From positions 186,001 to 250,000 of the forward strand of contig CANLEH010000004.1 in NCBI GenBank assembly GCA_947489665.1: a DNA stretch of 64,000 nt. Reading direction: 5' to 3'. Position 1 is the first letter of the stretch; each line of letters starts with the position of its first letter. This stretch comes from an uncultured Roseicyclus sp. Lineage in GTDB: Bacteria; Pseudomonadota; Alphaproteobacteria; Rhodobacterales; Rhodobacteraceae. The notes below the pieces were generated by a model. It saw only the letters and a list, made by a program, of their open reading frames with translations, had not been told where the DNA came from and did no database searches. Positions 9,454 to 17,470 of this stretch are shown here, piece by piece. Made by a program: the position numbers and the translations under genes.

Positions 9454-10857
9454 TCAGTCCGGGTCGATCTGTGCGCCGTCAACTTCGATGCCATCGGCAA
9501 CTTCGGTGTCGATGACGGACACGAAGCCATCCCCCTCCCCGTCCTGCACGGCCTCTATGCCAAGCGCCCCGCCGTCATTGCCAACAGTGGCAGAGCGCAG
9601 GATGACAAGGTGTAGATCGCCGTCATCGTCTTCCTCGAAGACAATGCCGACGCCGCCATTGCTGATGGCTTCGGTTGTCGTCACCGTACCAACCACGTCG
9701 CCCGGGCCTTCCTCGGAAATCTTGATGGCGTCGTCCACATTGTCTGCGGCGAAGACGGCGACGAAACTTGCCTCGACATCTCCCATGCCTGCTTCGTCAA
9801 AGTCGAAGCCTTCATCGAAATTGCCGGTCATGGCCGTGCCGTGAAAGGTGGCGAGGATGTCGCCCGGTCCATCTTCGTCAATGTCGAAGCCGTCGTCCAC
9901 GTCGATCCCGAATTCATAGGCCTCGACGGTGCCATCGTCGTAGAGGTCCACCTCACGCTCGAAGCAGCCATCGTCGGGTGAGCCGGTGATCGGGCCGGGG
10001 ATTGCGTCGGCGGCTGTGGTGCCTTCGAAAAATTCGCCTTCATCCTCGGCGGGCAGGAAGCCGGCCAGCATTCCGGGGTCGCAATACGCCCCATTTCCAA
10101 CGTAACTGCCGCCCGCAGCGGTCACGATCACATCACCGGCTTGTCCTTCATCAAGCTCCACGCCATCGGCGCCGACGCCTTCGACGACAAGGTCGATGGC
10201 ATTGAAATGGATACTGCCGGGGCCGCGTTCATCGACGCGGATGCCGTCGGCATCGAAGCGCCCGTTTGCGCTGTTTCGGACGGTCACTTGCGTCAAAGTC
10301 AGCGCAATGGAGGCATCCGAGCCTTCGCCAGCCCCGCCTTCACCGCTGCCGCAGGCCTCAGCCAGCGTGCAGTCGGAGACATGGATGCCGTGCCCGGCTG
10401 TGCCGGACACCTCGACGCTATTGAGGAATAGCTGAACGAGGCCGGACGCATTTTCTGGCACGTCCACGAGTAGCCCAGGGGCGCCCGTTTCTCCCTGCGC
10501 TTCAATGGAATAGCCGCCCGTTCCTGCAAGGTGCAGGCGATTGAGGGTCAGGCTGGTTGTGCGGGTTGTGGTCAGGATGGCAAAATCGCCGGATGCCTGA
10601 AGGATATGGCCATGGCCGGTGATCTCCAGCGGGTCTTCCCCGTCGTAGAGAAGGGGCGCGTCCAGCGTGATGTCATCATCGGTTGTAATGTGGATGAAAT
10701 CGACGCCGTCCGTATTTGCCGCGGCATCGGCCAAGACCTGGCGCAAAGTGCCGCCGCCGCTGTCGCCGGGGTTTGTCACAATGAAAGTGTCCGCCAGGCC
10801 GGGCGAGGCAAAGGAAAGGGTCAGCGCGGTTGCGCCCAGAAAACGGGTCAAAGTCAT
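9454..10857 (-). CDS. Exported acidic beta-helix repeat protein
   Basis: Secreted or periplasmic protein of 467 residues with a Sec signal peptide (MTLTRFLGATALTLSFASPGLA, cleavage near residue 22). The opening TFIVTNPGDSGGGTLRQVLADA is the start seen in many right-handed beta-helix adhesin-like proteins. The body repeats an acidic unit about six times, roughly DG-hydrophobic-x-hydrophobic-DE-x-G-x-GD-hydrophobic (for example DGFDIDEDGPGDILATF, EGFDFDEAGMGDVEASF and DAIKISEEGPGDVVGTV). Each unit would put Asp/Glu pairs on one face of a solenoid, which could bind calcium or other cations. No catalytic residues were recognised. It is a single-gene unit. Confidence 0.75.
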   Translation of the reverse strand: MTLTRFLGATALTLSFASPGLADTFIVTNPGDSGGGTLRQVLADAAANTDGVDFIHITTDDDITLDAPLLYDGEDPLEITGHGHILQASGDFAILTTTRTTSLTLNRLHLAGTGGYSIEAQGETGAPGLLVDVPENASGLVQLFLNSVEVSGTAGHGIHVSDCTLAEACGSGEGGAGEGSDASIALTLTQVTVRNSANGRFDADGIRVDERGPGSIHFNAIDLVVEGVGADGVELDEGQAGDVIVTAAGGSYVGNGAYCDPGMLAGFLPAEDEGEFFEGTTAADAIPGPITGSPDDGCFEREVDLYDDGTVEAYEFGIDVDDGFDIDEDGPGDILATFHGTAMTGNFDEGFDFDEAGMGDVEASFVAVFAADNVDDAIKISEEGPGDVVGTVTTTEAISNGGVGIVFEEDDDGDLHLVILRSATVGNDGGALGIEAVQDGEGDGFVSVIDTEVADGIEVDGAQIDPD

Positions 10858-10884
10858 TGCGTGTCATCCCCCAATCGTTCGGTT

Positions 10885-10905
10885 CGCGCGTGGTCTAGAC
10901 GCGCG
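10885..10905. promoter_or_regulatory. Inverted repeat upstream of the beta-helix gene
   Basis: CGCGCGT (10885-10891) and ACGCGCG (10899-10905) form a 7-base inverted repeat around GGTCTAG, 28-48 bases upstream of the beta-helix gene start. It could be an operator or an mRNA leader hairpin. Confidence 0.3.
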
Positions 10906-10941
10906 ACATGACAGCACCATGACATGATCGGGACCGTGGGG

Positions 10942-11340
10942 TCAGCTATTGTTTGCGTGGTCGTAGAGAGCGCGGGATTTGGCGATGGGATCACGGTGGT
11001 TGAGCGCCCATTCCGCCAGCGGGGCAAGTGTGCCGACCAGCGATTTACCCAGATCCGTTAGCTCATAATCGACCCGCGCAGGCACTGTTGGCGTGACCTC
11101 CCGGCTTACAAAGCCGTCGCGTTCCAGCTTGCGCAGTGTCACGGTCAGCATGCGTTGCGAGATATCGGCAATTGCCCTGCGCAGCTCCGAAAACCGCATG
11201 GGCCCGGATTTCAGCGCCGTCAGCACCAGAATGGTCCACTTGTCGCCAATCCCGTTCAGGACATGGCGCACCGGGCAGATTTGCGGGTCGTATTCGATCA
11301 GATGACCATAGGCATCCGGGACGGTGGGCTTGGTTACCAA
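10942..11340 (-). CDS. HxlR family transcriptional regulator
   Basis: Winged helix-turn-helix DNA-binding protein of 132 residues. The family signature is clear: CPVRHVLNGIGDKWTILVL (about residues 22-40), MRFSELRRAIADISQRMLT and the wing DGFVSREVTPTVPARVDYELT. The Cys at the start of the first motif is the residue often involved in sensing electrophiles or oxidants. It is divergent from the metallo-hydrolase gene with 81 bases between starts, so it probably controls that gene and itself from the shared promoter. Confidence 0.9.
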   Translation of the reverse strand: MVTKPTVPDAYGHLIEYDPQICPVRHVLNGIGDKWTILVLTALKSGPMRFSELRRAIADISQRMLTVTLRKLERDGFVSREVTPTVPARVDYELTDLGKSLVGTLAPLAEWALNHRDPIAKSRALYDHANNS

Positions 11341-11382
11341 AAAGTGCCTCCTTCACGGATCAAATCGGTTCCGTATGTAGTG

Positions 11383-11403
11383 TTGGTATTGATTCGTAAC
11401 CAA
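11383..11403. promoter_or_regulatory. Candidate HxlR operator
   Basis: TTGGT (11383-11387) and ACCAA (11399-11403) form an inverted repeat with an 11-base spacer. It lies in the 81-base gap between the divergent hxlR-type and metallo-hydrolase genes and ends just before the AAGGAG ribosome site of the latter. The assignment rests on position and symmetry only. Confidence 0.4.
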
Positions 11404-11421
11404 CCTTGCAAGGAGAACCAG

Positions 11422-12246
11422 ATGTTCCTGCTTGATCGCCGCACCTTCGTTCAACTGACCGCCGCCAGTGCCGGGGCCGCAGCCCTTTGGCCCGCCTCTG
11501 CCAATGCCGCACCTACGGGCGCTGAGGTCTTCACCGGGGACGCCATGGGCGGCAATGTCGACAGCGTCGTTTTGATGGGGGATAGCAATGCGCTGCTCGT
11601 CGACACGCAATTCACTCCGGAAAACGCGACACGTCTGGCCGATGTGATCGAGGTCACTGGCCGCACGCTGGAGACGGTGTTCATCACCCATGCCCATCCC
11701 GATCACTATTCCGGCCTGCCGATCATCCGCGAACGCTTCCCTGATCTGCGCGCCGTGGCGCACCCGGACGTGCTGGCCCTGCTGCCCGTCGCCGATATTG
11801 GTGCGGTCGAAGCGCTGGATGGCCCGCTGATGCTGGAGGCCGAAGAGATCGAGGTTTTGGGCCCGATGCACGGCGATACAGACGTGATCACGCCACTCTA
11901 CGTGGCCTCGCTCGATACACTGATCGCGGCGGATATGGCCTATGCCGATTGCCATGTCTGGGTGGCGGAGAACACGAGTGTTGAACGGCTGGACCTTTGG
12001 CGCGCGAACCTTGACGCGTTGGAGGCTATGGGCGCGGCGACGGTGATCCCGGGCCACCGGCTGGAGAGTTCCGCCAACGACGCCAGTGTCTTAGCCTTCA
12101 CGCGTGCCTATCTGGATGTCTGGCAACAGGCACTGGAAGAGACCTCGTCAGCGGAGGAATTGACCGCCCGCATGATGGACGGGCGCGAGGATCTGGGCCT
12201 TGGCTTTGCCGTACAGATGGCCGTGGGTGCGGTTTACCCGGAATGA
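11422..12246 (+). CDS. Tat-exported MBL-fold metallo-hydrolase
   Basis: Metallo-beta-lactamase-fold hydrolase of 274 residues. The zinc motif HAHPDH is at residues 90-95, a second His is in PMHGDTD (about 154) and the last in PGHRLE near residue 212. The N-terminus has a twin-arginine signal (DRRTFVQLTAASAGAAAL) with an alanine-rich cleavage region near residue 29, so the enzyme should be exported folded to the periplasm. The start at 11422 is set by the AAGGAG site just upstream. Divergent from the HxlR regulator, it may detoxify a reactive thioester, lactone or similar compound. Confidence 0.85.
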   Translation: MFLLDRRTFVQLTAASAGAAALWPASANAAPTGAEVFTGDAMGGNVDSVVLMGDSNALLVDTQFTPENATRLADVIEVTGRTLETVFITHAHPDHYSGLPIIRERFPDLRAVAHPDVLALLPVADIGAVEALDGPLMLEAEEIEVLGPMHGDTDVITPLYVASLDTLIAADMAYADCHVWVAENTSVERLDLWRANLDALEAMGAATVIPGHRLESSANDASVLAFTRAYLDVWQQALEETSSAEELTARMMDGREDLGLGFAVQMAVGAVYPE

Positions 12247-12265
12247 ACCCGTCGCGGCGCGGGGC

Positions 12266-13240
12266 TTAACCGCCCTGCGCTGCGAGAAAGCCAAAGCTGG
12301 GGTCGCCGCACGCGGCCTCTGCCGTCGGTTGCGCGCCGCTTGTCCGCAGATGAGTCAGGAAGCCGACCAGAGGCTCAAGCTCCGACCCAAAGCCCGCGAC
12401 CGCCTCGTCAAACGCCTGCCGATCATTGTTGAACATCGCGGCACCTGGGCCATCGGTCCAAAGCGCCTCCACCCGCGGCTCCAGCGGGCCTGGGTCGGTG
12501 GCGAAGGCCAGCATTTGTGGGAGGCTTGCGATGCGGTTGAGCCGCGACGCGCGTTGTTCATCCTCCGCACTGACATCGCGGGTGATCGGTGCAAGCGCGT
12601 CGGCCTCGCGCACCAGATCGTGCACCCGTGTTGCGGCCAGAAGCGCATCGGTGAAGGCCGTGCCGCCGGCCTCAAATTGCGGGGCGATTGCAGCAACTTC
12701 GCAGCCGCCAAGCGTCCGGATCGACATTTCCATCATGAACGGGAACACCATGATCGCTTGCTGTGCTTGCGTCGTCGCGCGGTAGAACGGCAGGGATGTG
12801 CCGTTTGCGGTTAGGGTGAATCCCGTATCGGTGGGCGTGAATTGTGTCTTCTCCAGCACCTCCACCAGCGGCTCGGTGATCAACGTGTAAAGGGGTGCGT
12901 CGTGGCGGAATTGCTCTTCGATCACCGCATCGGTTTGGATTGCGACGTCCTGTAGTTGAAGCTCTCCGCCGTCCAGTGCGGCCCGTGCAGTGGCTGCGAT
13001 CTGGCGGTAAACACAGGCTAATTGATCCTGCATGCAGGCCTCGTAGTCCAGCGGCAGGCGCGAGGACAGGATCACATCGATCCGATCCCCTTCGATTGCA
13101 AGCGTCACATAACGGGCAAGAAATTCGTCCGGCACGATTTGCGCGGCCAGAAGGAATTCACCCTGCGGAAGGTCATCGGCCGCAGACGGAAAGGCCCCCG
13201 CACATGCGAGGGCCAAAGCAATGATAAAGGAGCGTATCAC
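12266..13240 (-). CDS. Exported hypothetical protein, 324 aa
   Basis: Unrecognised secreted protein. A GTG at 13240 overlaps the stop of the binding-protein gene (GTGA) and gives a good signal peptide (MIRSFIIALALACAGAFPSAA). The mature part is rich in helices and contains six or more cysteines spread along the chain (for example EACMQDQLACVYRQ and TAEAACGDPSFG), as expected for a disulfide-bonded periplasmic protein. Co-translation with the substrate-binding protein suggests a related extracytoplasmic role, but none can be named. Confidence 0.7.
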   Translation of the reverse strand: MIRSFIIALALACAGAFPSAADDLPQGEFLLAAQIVPDEFLARYVTLAIEGDRIDVILSSRLPLDYEACMQDQLACVYRQIAATARAALDGGELQLQDVAIQTDAVIEEQFRHDAPLYTLITEPLVEVLEKTQFTPTDTGFTLTANGTSLPFYRATTQAQQAIMVFPFMMEMSIRTLGGCEVAAIAPQFEAGGTAFTDALLAATRVHDLVREADALAPITRDVSAEDEQRASRLNRIASLPQMLAFATDPGPLEPRVEALWTDGPGAAMFNNDRQAFDEAVAGFGSELEPLVGFLTHLRTSGAQPTAEAACGDPSFGFLAAQGG

Positions 13241-14709
13241 TGGGTCCAGCTGACGCCTGTCAGGTCGTTGGCCTGTGTGGGTGAGTTTTCCCAAAGCCCC
13301 ACGATATTGGCGTTGGCGACACCGGTTTTGGCGAGCTGGAACAGGTACGCGTTGACGTAGTTTTCCGAGATCATCGCCTGCGCCGCCTGGTTGATGCGGG
13401 TGCGCTCTGCCGGGTCTGAGGTGACGGAAAGTTCGTCCATAAGGGCTTGGAACTCAGCGCTGTCGTATTGGAAGTAGTATTCCGGCCGCGCATAGATGTT
13501 GATGTCGGCGGGTTCCGTATGGCTGACGATGGTCAGATCATAGTCATAGCCGCGGAACACCTGTTCCAGCCACTGCGCCCATTCGAGGTTGGTGATCTCG
13601 GTCTCGATGCCGACATCGCGCAGTTGGCTGGCGATGATTTCTCCACCGCGCCGGGCGTAGGAGGGCGGCGGCAGCATCATGCGCAGGGTCAGGTTCTCAA
13701 CACCCGCCTCCGCCAGCAGTTCGCGGGCGCGGTCCGGGTTGAATTCGGAATTTCCAGTCAGGTCCACGTAGTCGGGGTTATGCGGCGCAAAGTGGGTGCC
13801 AATAGGCGTACCGTAGCCGAACATGGCGCCGTCGATGATATCCTGGCGGTTGATCGCATGGGTGATGGCTTGGCGAACGCGCACATCCATGAGCGCTTCG
13901 GCGCCGTTGTTCATGGCAAGGATCGTCTCACCCTCGGTGGAGCCGACGATGACGTTGAATTGCGGGTTGCCGTCGAACTGCGCCAACGTCTCCGGCGCGG
14001 GGAAGACAGGGAAGGCATCCACGTCACCCGCCATCATTGCGGCGAAAGCGGCGTTGGGGTCGGAGATGAAACGGAAGGTCGCGGCTTCAAGCGCCACGGC
14101 CTCCCCCCAATAGTCATCGTTGCGGGCCAACTCGATGCTGTCGCCCTGCCGCCATTCGACAAAGCGGAAGGGGCCAGTGCCGATGGGGTTGGTGGCGTTG
14201 TTATCGGCGGAGGCCGGGTCGACGATCACGGCGTCCCCCCAAGCCATATCGAACAGGAATGCGCCGTCGGGGCCGTCGAGGGTGATAACAACGGTGGTGT
14301 CATCCACCGCCTCGGCGCTGACGATGTTGGCGAAAAGCGCGGCTTGCGCGTTGGTCGTATCCTCGGCCCGCGCACGGTCGAGCGAGAAGACGACATCTTC
14401 GGCCGTCATCGCTTCGCCGTCGTGGAAGGTGACGCCTGAGCGCAGGGTGAAGGTGTAGGTGGTACCATCCTCGGAAATCTCCCACGACTCAGCCAGGCCG
14501 GGGATGATGGAGCCGTCGGCGGCAAAGCGGGTCAGCCCTTCGAAGACATTCGCATAGACGACCTCATCAATCGCGGCGGCGGCCCCGCCGGTAGGGTCGA
14601 GCATGGGCGGCTCAAGCTGCATTCCGATGGTGATGTCGGTTTGCTGCGCGAAAGCAGCACCTGCGGTCAGTGCCAGCATGGCGGCGGACAGGCGAAGGTG
14701 ACGGGTCAT
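13237..14709 (-). CDS. ABC transporter substrate-binding protein, family 5
   Basis: Periplasmic solute-binding protein of the peptide/nickel/opine family (SBP family 5), 490 residues. It has a Sec signal peptide (MTRHLRLSAAMLALTAGAAFAQ) and the family segments VVYANVFEGLTRF, YTFTLRSGVTFHDGE, NPIGTGPFRFVEW and VRQAITHAINRQDIIDG. The ATG at 14709 is chosen because AGGGAG lies just upstream and the signal peptide then begins correctly. It has no permease or ATPase beside it. The DppBC-DF-type transporter at 4.7-8.0 kb lacks a binding protein, so the two may form one system. Confidence 0.9.
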   Translation of the reverse strand: MTRHLRLSAAMLALTAGAAFAQQTDITIGMQLEPPMLDPTGGAAAAIDEVVYANVFEGLTRFAADGSIIPGLAESWEISEDGTTYTFTLRSGVTFHDGEAMTAEDVVFSLDRARAEDTTNAQAALFANIVSAEAVDDTTVVITLDGPDGAFLFDMAWGDAVIVDPASADNNATNPIGTGPFRFVEWRQGDSIELARNDDYWGEAVALEAATFRFISDPNAAFAAMMAGDVDAFPVFPAPETLAQFDGNPQFNVIVGSTEGETILAMNNGAEALMDVRVRQAITHAINRQDIIDGAMFGYGTPIGTHFAPHNPDYVDLTGNSEFNPDRARELLAEAGVENLTLRMMLPPPSYARRGGEIIASQLRDVGIETEITNLEWAQWLEQVFRGYDYDLTIVSHTEPADINIYARPEYYFQYDSAEFQALMDELSVTSDPAERTRINQAAQAMISENYVNAYLFQLAKTGVANANIVGLWENSPTQANDLTGVSWTQ

Positions 14710-14941
14710 GGTATGATCTCCCTGAGGTCGTGTTTTTCCCATTGTGGCGCAGGGTTGGGGCGGAATCCTACTGAAAAGTGCGAAACGCGGCGTCAGAGTG
14801 CGCTGCTGCGAGATTGGGCAAGGCGAAAATTTTCTGTGGATAGAAGTGTCACATGGGTCGTTTTTGGCATCTCGCCTGATGCGAATCCCTCTAGCGTGGG
14901 TGTGCGAACGGTCAACGAAACGCGCATTGGGGGGACGCCAA

Positions 14942-15133
14942 ATGCCAAGTTCGGAAGATATTCTGGCGCTGGGACGCGATCAGATCGCAAAATTCATCCA
15001 GGATCAGGCCAGCGCGAAAACGCTGACAGACCTGATCAAGCGCCTGAACGAGGATCTGATTGCCGGAGACGCTGCCGCGCGGGACCTTGCAAGTCGCGCA
15101 TTGCGTCATCTTGGGTTCGTCGAATACGCCTGA
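14942..15133 (+). CDS. Small hypothetical protein, 63 aa
   Basis: Short soluble, helix-rich protein (starts MPSSEDILALGRDQIAKFIQ, contains KTLTDLIKRLNEDLIAGDAAARD and ends GFVEYA). The ATG at 14942 follows a GGGGGGACG ribosome site. It is isolated between two minus-strand genes and converges with the M20 gene, leaving six bases between stops. No family is recognised; the clean start and amino-acid composition support it being real. Confidence 0.6.
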   Translation: MPSSEDILALGRDQIAKFIQDQASAKTLTDLIKRLNEDLIAGDAAARDLASRALRHLGFVEYA

Positions 15134-15139
15134 GCGCCA

Positions 15140-16411
15140 CTAAAGCAGCAACTCTGCTAGCGTCAGCGCCATGACCTTGGCGCTGTCCTCCATATCCTGC
15201 ACGCCCACCCATTCGTCTGGCTGGTGGGCAAGGTCAAGGATCCCTGGCCCGTAGGCGATGCAGTTTTTCAATTTGCCGATCCGGTCGATGTGCTTTTGGT
15301 CGTAGGTGCCGGGTGAGACCACGAAATCAGCTTGGGTGTCGAGGACCTTGGCAATTGCGGCCTCGACCGTTTTCACAACCGGCGCATCGCGCTCTGTCAT
15401 GGTGGGGGAGACGGACCAGAGCTCTTTCAGTTCGTAGCGGAAGTTGGGGCGTGCAGCCTTTACCTTCTCCAGCACAGCTTCGATTTCGGCCCGCACTTCG
15501 CCTTCGTTTTCCTCGATCAGGTAGCGGCGGTCGATCGTGATCTTGCAGCGATCCGGCACACAGGCAGAGGGAAAGCCGGTGTAGTCCGCGTCCTGCACAG
15601 GCTCGCCGCCATGGATGGCATTGATGTTCATCGTGGATTGCCGTGCGCCTTCGGGCACCACGGGCATCTCAGTGTGTTTGGTGGCCAGAAGCGGGAAGAG
15701 CGAGCGCTCCATCTCTTCCAGCACCGCACCCATATGGCGGACGGCGCAGTCACCAAGGAAGGGCATGGAGCCATGGGCGATCCGGCCATGGGTCTCGATC
15801 TCGGCCCACCAAACCCCGCGATGGCCGAGACAGATGCGATCCTTGTTGAGTGGTTCCGGGATGATGACGTGCTGCACCCGGTCCGGGTCGAAATAGCCCT
15901 GCTCCGCCAGATAAGCGACGCCGCCATAGCCGCCGGATTCTTCGTCGGCTGTGGCGCTGATCTCAACCGATCCGTTGAAGCTTGGGTGCGTGTCGACGAA
16001 GGCCTCGGCCGCGATGATGGAGGCGGCGAGCCCGCCCTTCATGTCACACGCCCCGCGCCCGAAGATCTTGCCGTCTTCGAGTTCGCCGCCGAAGGGGTCC
16101 TTCGTCCAGCCATGGCCCACGGCCACGACATCATGGTGGCTGTTGAAATGCACACACTCGCCCGGTCCGCCCTTATACCGCGCGACAAGGTTCCAGCGGG
16201 GATAGGTGGTGCTGTCAGCTGGCGCCCCTTCGGCGCGGATCAGTTCAACCTCAAAGCCGAGCGGGCCGAGCCGGTCGGCTAGGTAGCCGCAAATCTCGCG
16301 GTAATTCCGGCCGGGCGGGTTCAGCGTTGGAATGCGGATCAGGTCTTGGGTCAGCGCGATCAGGTCGTCGCGGCGGGCCGTGATGGCGTTCAGAAGGGCG
16401 TGCTCAGACAT
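15140..16411 (-). CDS. M20 family deacylase/peptidase (ArgE/DapE-like)
   Basis: Zinc-dependent cytoplasmic amidohydrolase of 423 residues, like N-acetylornithine deacetylase or succinyl-diaminopimelate desuccinylase. Metal-site motifs visible are HFNSHHDVV (about residues 89-97), GRGACDMKGG, the catalytic pair ATADEESGG and, later, IIPEP and the C-terminal His region. The ATG at 16411 gives a normal N-terminus (MSEHALLNAITARRDDLIAL); the open frame runs upstream into non-homologous sequence. It stands alone. In a locus rich in peptide and amide genes it more likely cleaves an N-acyl amino acid than serves arginine or lysine synthesis. Confidence 0.87.
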   Translation of the reverse strand: MSEHALLNAITARRDDLIALTQDLIRIPTLNPPGRNYREICGYLADRLGPLGFEVELIRAEGAPADSTTYPRWNLVARYKGGPGECVHFNSHHDVVAVGHGWTKDPFGGELEDGKIFGRGACDMKGGLAASIIAAEAFVDTHPSFNGSVEISATADEESGGYGGVAYLAEQGYFDPDRVQHVIIPEPLNKDRICLGHRGVWWAEIETHGRIAHGSMPFLGDCAVRHMGAVLEEMERSLFPLLATKHTEMPVVPEGARQSTMNINAIHGGEPVQDADYTGFPSACVPDRCKITIDRRYLIEENEGEVRAEIEAVLEKVKAARPNFRYELKELWSVSPTMTERDAPVVKTVEAAIAKVLDTQADFVVSPGTYDQKHIDRIGKLKNCIAYGPGILDLAHQPDEWVGVQDMEDSAKVMALTLAELLL

Positions 16412-16508
16412 GGGCCAAATCTGCGCCGCGCGTGATCTGGCCGCAAGCCCTGCCATTCGACCGGGTTTCGCCCTATATCTGTTGGGACCCATACTGACGG
16501 AGGACGGA

Positions 16509-16769
16509 ATGCTTGGACTGGGCCGCATTGCCATTGTGATGATGATCGGGCTGACCGTCGTTTACGTTTGCATGTTCTTCTACCTCCGTTCGGGCGCGCG
16601 CATGCGGCTGGAAGAGGAATGGGTGCAGGCCGGACGACCTGACACGCGCGAGGCCTGGGTCGATGCCCGGATCGGGGAGGCCGCATCGCGCATTCGGGTG
16701 TGGCTTGTCCTGTTTGTCTATGTCATTCCGGTCGTTGGATTGTTCGCCTTTGTGGCGCTGACCAACTGA
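16509..16769 (+). CDS. Small membrane protein, 86 aa
   Basis: Two-helix membrane protein (about residues 5-26 and 62-83) joined by an acidic/basic linker (SGARMRLEEEWVQAGRPDTREAW). The ATG at 16509 has GGAGGAC just upstream. It lies 10 bases before the DUF1523 gene in the same direction, so the two are probably co-transcribed. Function unknown; proteins of this size and layout are common beside DUF1523 genes in Rhodobacteraceae, to my knowledge. Confidence 0.7.
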   Translation: MLGLGRIAIVMMIGLTVVYVCMFFYLRSGARMRLEEEWVQAGRPDTREAWVDARIGEAASRIRVWLVLFVYVIPVVGLFAFVALTN

Positions 16770-16779
16770 AGGACGTCTC

Positions 16780-17391
16780 ATGCGTTGGGCCCGGATCATC
16801 TTTCTGCTGTGTGTGTTCGCGGTCTTCGGGGCGTTCCTGCACTACACACTGCCGCAGCGCGATGTCGTGCGGATCGTGGACACGCAGCTGCAGTTGACCG
16901 AGATTTCCGGTTGGACGGCGTGGTTCTACGCGCAATCCGACAGCGGCGTTGAGGGCACATCCGTGCAGCGAGATGTGCGCATCATCAGCGCCGTACGGCC
17001 CGACGATACGCCGATTGATTACCGCAACGAAGATACCGGTATCTTTGGCTGGCCGCCTTATTTCAAGATCGACAGCCAGGATTTGCAGACTGAGGCGCAG
17101 GATCTCCGCTCAACCCGGGATGCGCCAGTCTGGGTGGCGATCACGCACTACGGATGGCGGAACAACCTTTTGTCGTCCTACCCCAATGCCCTGTCGATTG
17201 AACGGGTCGATGGCCCAGATGTTACCCTGATCCCGTGGATGCCCATCGTGATCCTGCTGGTGTTTGCTCTGATCCTGTTCATGATCTGGCGCATTTGGGA
17301 GCGCTTTGAAGATCGGGTGATCCTGCCCATCGTGGATGCCGCATCGGTCAGGTGGGCGAAGATCAGAGATCGGCTCTCCGGTCGCGGCTGA
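16780..17391 (+). CDS. DUF1523 family membrane protein
   Basis: Membrane-anchored protein of 203 residues with an N-terminal helix (IIFLLCVFAVFGAFLHYTL), an extracytoplasmic domain of about 120 residues containing the conserved DVVRIVDTQ and YWxY-like region (THYGWRNNLLSSYPNALSIE), and a second helix (IVILLVFALILFMIWRIW). This matches DUF1523, whose function is unknown. It ends 80 bases before the converging ALDH16 gene. Confidence 0.8.
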   Translation: MRWARIIFLLCVFAVFGAFLHYTLPQRDVVRIVDTQLQLTEISGWTAWFYAQSDSGVEGTSVQRDVRIISAVRPDDTPIDYRNEDTGIFGWPPYFKIDSQDLQTEAQDLRSTRDAPVWVAITHYGWRNNLLSSYPNALSIERVDGPDVTLIPWMPIVILLVFALILFMIWRIWERFEDRVILPIVDAASVRWAKIRDRLSGRG

Positions 17392-17442
17392 GCCATCCTT
17401 CTCCGCCCCAATTTTGTTCCCCGAAAATGCCCGCCGGAGGCA

Positions 17443-17460
17443 TTGCTTGCGTGCAAGCAA
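17443..17460. terminator. Palindromic hairpin between convergent genes
   Basis: TTGCTTGC (17443-17450) and GCAAGCAA (17453-17460) form a perfect 8-base stem with a 2-base centre. It lies between the converging ends of the DUF1523 and ALDH16 genes. No T-run follows, so a bidirectional terminator or mRNA 3' end stabiliser is inferred from position. Confidence 0.4.
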
Positions 17461-17470
17461 ATCTGGTGGA

